Part shown: positions 1-6,851 of the stretch, piece by piece
How the letters are laid out: each line of letters opens with the position of its first letter
Numbering within the stretch: the stretch's first letter is position 1
The notes under the pieces: generated by a model
Databases searched by the model: none
Seen by the model: the letters and a program-made list of their open reading frames with translations, nothing else
Told to the model about the DNA's origin: nothing
Program-made: the position numbers and the translations under genes
Assembly: GCA_018398765.1 (NCBI GenBank)
Contig: JAHBMJ010002956.1
Coordinates: forward strand, 1-14,107
From: Chromera velia
Lineage: Eukaryota > Sar > Chromeraceae
Length of the DNA: 14,107 nucleotides
Reading direction: 5' to 3'

Positions 1-78
1 GCTCGCCGCCGCTCCCTCTTCCTCCTGAGCTCACACCCTGTCTACCCCTCTTCTTCTTGGACGCCCTCTCTTTTGCAG

Positions 79-518
79 CTCCCTATGTATCCCGCTCTTT
101 CAAGTTGACATTCTCGTTCACCCCCAACCCCCAACCCGGTCCTGCCCCTCCGCATGCAAACCTTGATGCACCATATGCATTACCACATTGTCAAGGAGCA
201 GCACTGCCACGTATCAGACAGTGTCACACAGATATTCATATAGAGAGCCTACCTGGCAGAAGAACGAAGACAAGCGCCAGCAACAGAGCCAGCACCCGCT
301 TCAACGACAGAAAGGATCCGAAACTGCAGGAAAACCAAGAAGCACACAAATCAGCCACAAAAAGACGTCCGGGCCAATCCCTCTCTGAGAAATCTGGGTC
401 GTTTGCTGATGTGGGCAGAAAATACAAAGGACACGGGAGGGAGGAAATCAAGACAAGCCCCCTAGTACAATACAGCGAGAGCAAAATCTGCTGGCGAGCA
501 AGCAAGAGAAAACTTTAA
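79..518 (+). CDS. Possible terminal exon, hypothetical basic protein
   Basis: Not recognised. A pyrimidine-rich stretch ending in TTTTGCAG at position 78 looks like a 3' splice site. The frame containing codon GCT at 78-80 stays open to a stop ending at 518, about 146 codons, unusually long for this part of the window. The first third is Pro/Phe-rich; the rest is Lys/Arg/Ser-rich and looks disordered (segments such as GRRTKTSASNRAS and RASKRKL). No domain, signal peptide or membrane segment is visible. Any upstream exons lie outside the window, so the start cannot be seen. The alternative is a chance open frame in repeat-derived DNA, and the low-complexity composition keeps confidence low. 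Confidence 0.25.
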
Positions 519-599
519 GGCGTTTCATAAAGAGGGAAAGATATATTTCTACTGCATGGTTGCCTGACGGGTCTGGGATATTGCTTTCAACCCTTTTCC

Positions 600-1175
600 T
601 AAACAATACCCAGAACCCACCAGAGAAGATTCCACAAGGACTCGATCCACCTCTCCGACAAAGAACAACTGGAGTCCCAAATCCTGCATACATACAGTGA
701 GAAGGAGGGGAGAAAGTCCATGAACATTCACCAGGGCACATCTTTTCCTGACGCCCAGCCTGACGCCGCATGACGCACTGCAACAACTTCACACAATCTG
801 CAGATGGGCAGAGACGGGACTGTATACTCAACGGAAGAGCTTAGAGACAAAGGCAGCTCCACCTGCCCGACAAAGCACAAGAGGAGTTCCAAATCCTGCG
901 TATACACATGCCAGAAGTAGAGGACAAAGCGCATCAACATTCAACAAGTGGCATCCTTTTTTGACGTAATGCAACAACTTCACACAATCTGCACATCTGC
1001 AGATCGAGACGACCGGACTCACCGGAAGAGGGAGTCACCAAGGTAGTTCCCGCTCCCCGACAAAGCACAACAGAAGTTTCAACACACACGATCGAAGTAA
1101 GTACAAATAAGGGGATAAAGCGCATAAGCATTCAGCAAGGCGGATCTGATGCAATGACGACTTACACATACAACT
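600..1175. repeat. Degenerate tandem repeat, about 3 units of 190-213 bp
   Basis: Several landmarks recur in the same order. CCGACAAAG.ACAA is near 656, 869 and 1058. CAACATTCA-like segments are near 722, 934 and 1124. GCAACAACTTCACACAATCT occurs exactly near 779 and 970, with a weaker third copy near 1150. CAAATCCTGC occurs near 681 and 891. Spacings are about 213 bp between units 1 and 2 and about 190 bp between units 2 and 3. Unit 2 runs roughly from 811 to 1004. The third copy is the most diverged. Minus-strand open frames across the units show related peptides (for example YAGFGTP followed by VLC) but in different frames, so I read this as non-coding tandem DNA and not as a repeat protein. 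Confidence 0.7.
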
Positions 1176-1263
1176 AATTGATGAAAAAAGCATGTATGCA
1201 GGGCCCTGGCATAAAAAGCCGGATAATCGGTTCTGACGCGAGCAGCCATAAATAATTAAGGCC

Positions 1264-1304
1264 GGCGCGCGCGGCATGCACACGGATCCTGCGCCGCGCG
1301 CGCC
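1264..1304. repeat. GC-only perfect inverted repeat (12-bp arms)
   Basis: GGCGCGCGCGGC at 1264-1275 is perfectly complementary to GCCGCGCGCGCC at 1293-1304, around a 17-nt loop. Both arms are followed by CATGCA-type sequence (GGCATGCA and GCCATGCAG). The surrounding sequence is about 45-50% GC, so the arms stand out. The function is unknown. It could form a cruciform or hairpin, or be a small relative of the hairpin array at 9571-9866. Confidence 0.7.
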
Positions 1305-1729
1305 ATGCAGGCACATGAAATACAAAGGTCAGACTTCAGCATAAAGGTCGGTTTTTGAGCATAGGGACTTAAGTGTCGAAGAGCATACAAATAATTATTC
1401 AGTGAGTGGTGACGACCCCGTGATGCATGTACCTCTACCGTTGCAGCCCAAAAGGCAATGGCAACCACGGCACCCTCCTGTATGAGATGAACGGCAAGAG
1501 AAAAACGAGAAAGCGACATTTAGACAGACCCAATAAGAAGAGATGTGAATAGACTGACTGTTCTCCATTGCCCGTTTCTTTACGTTCTCAAGGTCCCTCT
1601 GCAACAGCAAAGCACATGTGCAGGGTGGATAACCAATCTTTTTATTGAATCCAGGAAAGGTTGAAGGCAAAGGCCAGTATCCTGAGGGAGCTTGAAGCAG
1701 TGGCAGCCATGGCAAACTCTCACCGTCTA

Positions 1730-2146
1730 CTATCTGCCTACTTTGTTGACGTATCCATGGTAGAGTGAGACCCGGCAGTCAAGTTTTGTTGCATGCATGC
1801 TGACCTTCCTGTGCCTCTTCTGGTGTGCTCGGTCCTTTCTTTCCCCCGTGTTTGTGCTGCTGCTAGCTGTTGTGTGTAATGAAGTTGAAGGATCGACGCC
1901 TTCGTGAGCTGCAAGCAACATGCATACGTATACTTTGGCAGGCTGTAACAATGAACGCTTCAGACACGTGGAGAATGGGCCACTGGAAGTCCTATAGTCA
2001 CAGTTGCTCCCACCATTTTGGAGCTGGGCCTCATCCTTGAAACGCCACGCGTCGAGGCCTTGCCGGCTCTCTTGAAGAGCGGCCTCCATCATGGCCTCTT
2101 CTAACAGCCTAGGCTTGGACATTTTGAAGCCCAAAAGAAACCTCAC
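1730..2146 (-). CDS. Weak hypothetical protein or first exon
   Basis: Not recognised. A 138-codon frame reads on the minus strand. Its first 45 or so residues look protein-like, especially from an internal Met (MSKPRLLEEAMMEAALQES, then QGLDAWRFKDEAQLQN). The remainder (Ser/Thr/His-rich) looks like translated non-coding DNA, so the real exon may end near a GGTGGGA donor candidate at about 2015-2020. Further along the minus strand there are acceptor-like sites: GCTGTTGCAG before RDLENVKKRAMEN near 1600, and CTCATACAG near 1478. A small spliced minus-strand gene is therefore possible. No domain is visible. Chance openness is a serious alternative. Confidence 0.22.
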   Translation of the reverse strand: MRFLLGFKMSKPRLLEEAMMEAALQESRQGLDAWRFKDEAQLQNGGSNCDYRTSSGPFSTCLKRSLLQPAKVYVCMLLAAHEGVDPSTSLHTTASSSTNTGERKDRAHQKRHRKVSMHATKLDCRVSLYHGYVNKVGR

Positions 2147-2510
2147 AATGCAGCAGACGGTGTAGGGTTTTTAGGGAGGAAGAAAGAGAACAAAAGATCG
2201 CGCTGTGACCTGTCTGAAGTATCAACCGACCTCTTTGAGTGCGAGGCATTGGGATCCTAATTGTACCTACAAACGGATTCTCCATGTATTTCTATGAATA
2301 TGAATGTCTTGCGCTGTTAGCTCTCAGACTGCTGAATTAATGCTATTCATATCTGTATGAGCAACCGATACGATGCTGTTGATATCTTAACAACCGATAC
2401 GATTGTCCACTTAATAGAGGACATACTCGGGTCGCCCACAGCTCAGAGGATTCCAGAGAAGGGGACAAACTCGAGTCGCCCACGGGAGACAAACTCGATC
2501 TCACACAAAA

Positions 2511-2652
2511 ATGCATGCATAATGCATGCATACATGCAGTGCGGCATGCACCGGCCTGGCCCCCGGCCCCGCGGGCCGCAGCCGCGCGAGCATTTGCATG
2601 AAGGCCGCGCACGCGGGCACCGCCCAACACGCGTACTGCATGCATGCATGCA
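2511..2652. repeat. GC-rich block framed by TGCATGCA runs
   Basis: Positions 2511-2538 are a run of ATGCATGCAT units and 2637-2652 is TGCATGCATGCATGCA. Between them lies very GC-rich DNA with short self-complementary parts (for example GGCCC-CGC-GGGCC near 2565-2577). A tandem CACATTGCAA repeat (two copies) follows at about 2651-2672. TGCATGC is a known promoter or regulatory motif in apicomplexan parasites and a binding-site type for ApiAP2 factors. Whether it acts that way here is inference. Open frames across this block are low-complexity (Arg/Gly/Pro/His) and I do not regard them as genes. Confidence 0.55.
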
Positions 2653-2824
2653 CATTGCAACACATTGCAACACTTAATTTGCAACATCTATAGACCTTGC
2701 CACGATTCGCTCAGGCGATACTTGCCAACTTCATCTTGCACGCTGATGAAGTGGAAGCACAGCATCATTGCAGACCTCAAACTGTCGAATACCTGAACCG
2801 GTCCAGGCCCGATCGATACCTAAG

Positions 2825-2919
2825 CAAAACTGAGAACAAAAACAGCTTTCTATATAGCTTCCGTCCCTTCCACGAACTCGATATCGGCCCGTCCACAAAT
2901 TGAATTGACGAAAGACAAG
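2825..2919 (+). CDS. Possible penultimate exon of the zinc-finger-like gene
   Basis: This frame is open from just after a stop near 2821 to the donor at 2919/2920 and ends in phase 0 (…IELTKDK). It therefore joins in frame to the exon starting at 3340. A possible acceptor TTCTATATAG lies near 2859, which would make the exon shorter. No domain is visible in this piece. The support is only the good donor and the matching phase, so the left boundary is a guess. Confidence 0.25.
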
Positions 2920-3339
2920 GTGAGTCTGCTTAGGCGACACGCAAGCTCTTCCTCCCGAAAGGGTGACAGCGTGAGGTAAGTTCATTCCTTCGATTGACCA
3001 GTGTTCTTCTTTCCTTCATGAATGAATCAGGCAAAGCGTCGCTGACGTCACCAGTTAAATGAGTAATCTTCCTTCGTCCTTTGAACGGAGGTGCCCTAAG
3101 TGTTTTGGCCCTCAACATCAAAAGGGCGGGACTGACGTCTGTAAGGGTTCTCCTGCGGAACGACTGGCAGCATCGTCCCTGCCAGGCTAGAAATGCGAAT
3201 GCGGAAAAGTTTTTCATGAGTTGACGGCCTTCCACAGACATTTCGAGATTTGCCACAGTCGGGTCAGTTTTCTTTACAACTAGTTTGCATTCCGTACTCG
3301 AAATAGCAAGACTGTGTCGACTTGTGTGCTTGTTTTCAG
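2920..3339 (+). other. Predicted spliceosomal intron (420 bp)
   Basis: The donor is AAG|GTGAGT at 2920. The acceptor is a pyrimidine-rich GCTTGTTTTCAG ending at 3339. A second strong donor, GAG|GTAAGT, is at 2976, but the only open frame leading to it ends in phase 2 whereas the downstream exon is read in phase 0. The 2920 donor is therefore preferred. Minus-strand open frames inside this interval are treated as chance. Confidence 0.45.
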
Positions 3340-3681
3340 ACGTCGCTCGAATGTTCAAAGTGCGGAAGAACATTTAGTCAAGCTGGGCATAGAAATGAGT
3401 ACGAACAAAACTGCGATTCAACCGAAACTCTCGAATGGCCTTCTCACCTTTCAGAGAAAAGTTTTGCCTGTCCTCACGGAGTGAAGAAGTGCCCCGGTCC
3501 AAAACTTATCATGGCCAGGCAGAGCCATGTGAAAGATTTGCGGCAGCCCATGAAGGGCAAGAACGCTCCACAGTTTGAGGGAGCCTGCAACGAGTGTAAA
3601 CTTCAGTTCAGAAAGGATTACAAGAAAGAACACAAAGCCCGCACTGGATCGAAAGGAGTCGCGCCTGAGCCGTTGAACTGA
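3340..3681 (+). CDS. Terminal exon, degenerate zinc-finger-like protein (partial)
   Basis: This exon starts right after the TTTTCAG acceptor and reads TSLECSKCGRTFSQAGH..., ending at a TGA at 3679-3681 (113 codons). The first unit has a C-x2-C knuckle followed by GRTFSQAG, as in C2H2 fingers. The expected third ligand is Tyr and the fourth is Cys. A middle unit (FACPHGVKKCPG) has only some Cys residues in place. The last unit (CNECKLQFRKDYKKEHKART) has C-x2-C and one His, then ends in TGSKG, resembling the TGEKP linker. Together these suggest a C2H2-type nucleic-acid-binding protein whose fingers have partly lost metal ligands, either a pseudogene or a diverged lineage-specific protein. The N-terminal part lies upstream (see the predicted intron and exon). 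The residue pattern is seen; the function is inference. Confidence 0.45.
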   Translation, partial: TSLECSKCGRTFSQAGHRNEYEQNCDSTETLEWPSHLSEKSFACPHGVKKCPGPKLIMARQSHVKDLRQPMKGKNAPQFEGACNECKLQFRKDYKKEHKARTGSKGVAPEPLN

Positions 3682-3705
3682 ACCGGGACTAATCTGCATG
3701 AAGAA

Positions 3706-3754
3706 AGAGTGAGTAAGTGAGTAAGTGAGTCAGTGGATGAGTGAGTGGGTGAGC
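3706..3754. repeat. Short tandem repeat (GAGTAAGT / GAGTGAGT type)
   Basis: Positions 3706-3754 consist of imperfect 4/8-bp units (GAGTAAGT, GAGTCAGT, GATGAGTG, GGTGAGCG). This is a simple microsatellite lying 25 bases after the stop of the zinc-finger-like exon. No role can be claimed. Confidence 0.75.
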
Positions 3755-3879
3755 GATCTTCAAACCATTGGCCACTAAATATGATTGCAGGACCCTGGAC
3801 CCCGCGGAGGTCTTCGTTCCTAGCTTTGTTCTCCTCAGTATACTGAAGGACGTCATTTTCCTGTGGCAAGCACTTGTTA

Positions 3880-4640
3880 ACTCAAGAATTCTTTGTAGTA
3901 AACTGCATTGTTATAGTAACGCAGTAAAACTCATATAATACAGGAAATTGTTTCTAGGTACGTTTAATAATATATAATATGAAACTGAATGATTCAGAGC
4001 TAGCTATGAGCTAGCTTCGCAAACATACTGAAAAAACCAGCGAAAGACTGGAAGAGATCTGCATTGACTTTATAATTACAGTTATTACAAAAGAGTAATC
4101 ATCTTTTTAAACGTTATTTAAACATTAATTAATGAGCTGTCGATATCTGTTGACCGGAAAGTTTTCTAGAAAGTTTTCTATTTAACTTAAAATACTATAA
4201 TAATGATAATAAAATCAAAGCCTTATTAGTCGATCCTCAAAGCCTTGTTAGTGGCTTGGGATTTTGCATCGCTAGACCTAGGATTTAATCCTAAATCATC
4301 ATCATTACTAAGTTTTTTTACCCAAATTTTTATAATATGTATGCTTTTAATATACCCTACAAAAATGAGTGGATTTACAACTAGATTTACAAATAAATTT
4401 ATAAGTGAATTTAGATACATCAATTTACGTGAAATTAAACCATGAATTTAGATGAATTTAGATAAATTTACAAGTGAATTTTCAGTATGAATTCACTAAT
4501 GAATTTAGTTTTAATTTAACTTTTAAATTCACTATAAAATGAATTTAAGTAAATTTACATTAATTAATTTCTATATAAAAAGCTCACGCAACGCTGCCAA
4601 CGTAGTAGAAATTCAAGGTTCACAGAATTTAAGGTAGTAC
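3880..4640. repeat. AT-rich island with clustered small repeats, no gene seen
   Basis: The stretch is strongly AT-rich compared with its flanks. TGAATTTAGAT-like motifs recur near 4404, 4443 and 4453, with variants near 4475, 4499 and 4541. Small inverted pairs occur: AGTGAATT with AATTCACT near 4474-4498, TTAAATTC with GAATTTAA near 4525-4550, TAGGATT-T-AATCCTA near 4278-4292, and AGCTAGCT copies near 4000-4016. A 15-bp direct repeat CAAAGCCTTRTTAGT sits at 4216-4230 and 4238-4252. It resembles decayed MITE sequence, but I could not find a clean pair of long terminal inverted repeats. Short open frames here look like chance. Confidence 0.5.
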
Positions 4641-5739
4641 CAATTGTTCCAAGGCTTGTTACAATGCAACTCTCTGCTTTTCAAGTCGATTTCCTTTGTT
4701 GTCTCATGTTAGATCACTTTATCTTTTCCCAGATCTTTCCGATACAGCTATTGAACAGTTTGTTACTGAACGTCTTTCCAATCTACAATGTCAGCTCTCT
4801 AATTTGTTGTATCATGGACTAGGTTATGGAGGTTTGGAAATAACCCGTTCAACGAAAAAGGATTTATCTGAGTTTTAATTATGAGAAAATTCAAAGCCAC
4901 AGATCGACTCAGCTTTGCATCGACTCCTGTCGATCCCTGAGGATACGGCATGAGAGCAACCACGAGAGACAGTTTGCCTCCTTGCTTATGGAACAACCAG
5001 TTTTGCTTGACAATTGGCATCCGTCGTTCGATAGGGAAGCAAGTCTCACTTCTAGTATACGATGCCGTTTTGAAACCTTTTGGTCAGAAGGAAGAGAACG
5101 CTTGTATTTGAGGAGGAAGATGGAGAAAGATGGAGAAGGAGACGGAAACTTTAAGGAGTTTTTGGTAGTTCCGCAAACCTGCCCGGGGAACAGACGCCAG
5201 TTCTTAAGGGTTCCTCACCGGCCTGCAGTTGGACAGCACAAGCAGTTGACATGCATGCATGCTGAGTGTGAAACACTGGCAACGGGGTCAGATGGATGAG
5301 GTTTTCTCCTTTTTTGGGAAGTGGTTCGCGGAATGGGGACAAAGCTAAACCAGGCTACCATTTTTACGCATCTCTTCAGCCGTCTCTGTCATTTTACCAC
5401 CGTCTGCCTCAAAACACTAGTCAAAACAAGTAAGCTAGAAGGAGCTTTGGGGTGAGATATGAAGGTGAAAGGGTGTAACTTAACCTAGCCTATCAGAATG
5501 AAGGTTCTCTGGCTTTTCTTTCTTCTGCATGATTGAGTTAGATTTCGGTAGAAAGAGAATAAGGCTATGCGTTCTGTGTGAGGATGTAAGACCACTCTGC
5601 CTTGCTATGGGAATTCAGTGAGTGGCCGTCACGGGAAAGCCGTTCTTGCCTGTGTTATCTTCCTTCGTGGGAGAGGACTGCCTTAGCAGTATGTTCAGCT
5701 ATGTACTGAACCAGCCGGACGTTAGACGCTCATTTATGG
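4641..5739. other. Non-coding or unresolved stretch
   Basis: Two open frames occur on the plus strand (4696-4878, 60 codons; 4982-5299, 105 codons). Neither has a recognisable domain, a convincing start context or flanking splice signals that fix a model. A GGAGAAAGATGGAGAAGGAGA purine-rich repeat lies around 5115-5140. ATGCATGCATGC is at 5251-5262. Nothing else in the stretch can be supported as a gene. Confidence 0.4.
5251..5262. promoter_or_regulatory. TGCATGCA-type motif
   Basis: ATGCATGCATGC is an isolated palindromic run. The same motif occurs at 1790-1800, 2511-2538 and 2637-2652. TGCATGC-like sequences are known regulatory elements in apicomplexans. A regulatory role here is inference only, and no well-supported gene start lies nearby. 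Confidence 0.25.
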
Positions 5740-6070
5740 GCTGATAGCGATTATGAATGATGATAATAAAATTCAAAATCACCACTGCAAATCCATCAGA
5801 AAATTTATTATGATTTGTATATATAACTTTCAATTTACGTACTGCATATACATCGAAAATTATTAGGAATTAAACTTGAACCATTGTTTGGTCTAACTAA
5901 GCTCATTAATCTTGAATTTCAAGTTGGTATTAACTTGGTAAAAAAACTAGTAAAAAATGATGTTTTTTGTTCGACGTTTTATATATAGCTTAATATTAGT
6001 TATCATAAAATTATTAATATTGCTTAATTATTAATATTACATAAAATTATTAATATTTGTTGTTCCCTTT
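5740..6070. repeat. AT-rich island with an 18-bp direct repeat
   Basis: A very AT-rich stretch with no open frame of note. CATAAAATTATTAATATT occurs exactly at 6004-6021 and 6040-6057, a 36-bp offset. A further ATTATTAATATT copy lies between them. The left edge has ATGATAATAAAATTCAAA, similar to ATGATAATAAAATCAAA near 4203 in the other AT-rich island, so the two islands may derive from related elements. I found no paired terminal inverted repeats. Confidence 0.5.
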
Positions 6071-6851
6071 CAAACTCTAGCTGCTTTGGAATGGAGTGAG
6101 CCCTCTCGTATATATATGTAGGTGATTGACTGTTCAATGTGATCTGTTCGTGGCATAGGCTAGACCTGTGCGGGCCGGCCAGGGAGGTCTGATACGTCTA
6201 GGCGCTTTCCTTAGAAGCTGCACGTCGGACATTCGACATTGGGGCGGGAGGCCAATCCTCCGGACATAAATTCTAATCCTAATCCTAAAGCTAATACTAA
6301 TAGAACAACATAAAAAAAAAATAATTAGTTTTTTTTCTAGCTGTTTATATAGTGACTTTGTATGATATTAAAGTGGATCTAAAACTAGATCTAGAATTGG
6401 AATTCCATAAGAGATTGAACAAAGAATCTTTCACCATAGCCATCGACTGTCACATGGAAACTAGCATTGCTACAGAGGCATACGGATCACGGCATGCACC
6501 CTTTCCGGCCGCTGATCTCGCTGTCCTCCAATGAGTCTTTCTTCCCAATCGCCCCTCACCATGCAACAGTTACCAACCAACAAACCAATTCAATGATGAT
6601 CGAGACGTCCAAATATCCACCCCATGAGTAGACCCCACCCTAGACCCCACCAATACCATGTTTGCCCGCTTAATTAACAGTCTGAATACATGTCCCCACC
6701 GTTTTACCTGAACTAACTGCTCACCTACTCCCTCCGTGTCACTGAGATAACGTGAAGCATGAGCCTCTATGAAAGCGTTTCCTTTCTTTCTCCCTCGATC
6801 ATCACTCCCCTTCCAACTCTGTTACCATCCCCTTCTACTCTCTCCCACCCA
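6071..6851. other. Intergenic sequence 3' of the J-domain gene
   Basis: No supported gene. A short array of CTAATCC/CTAAT units is at 6273-6301, followed by an A10 run near 6312-6321. A 60-codon frame at 6352-6534 has no recognisable content. This lies downstream of the minus-strand J-domain gene, so its 3' UTR and polyadenylation site should fall in the right part of the interval. I saw no clear AATAAA on the minus strand. Confidence 0.4.

Noticed and set aside
448-1131. Several overlapping minus-strand frames with related Cys-rich peptides
   Set aside because: The similarity follows the DNA tandem repeat, but the frames differ between units and contain stops, so a repeat protein is not supported.
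600-1175. CRISPR-like array
   Set aside because: Units are about 200 bp and diverged along their length, without short identical repeats and unique spacers. The context is eukaryotic.
4696-5299. Two plus-strand frames of 60 and 105 codons
   Set aside because: No domain, no supporting splice or start context and ordinary length for chance. They are mentioned only as part of an unresolved stretch.
6273-6301. Interstitial telomere repeat (CTAATCC units)
   Set aside because: Only two or three imperfect units are present, and they do not match the TTTAGGG-type telomere expected for the lineage.
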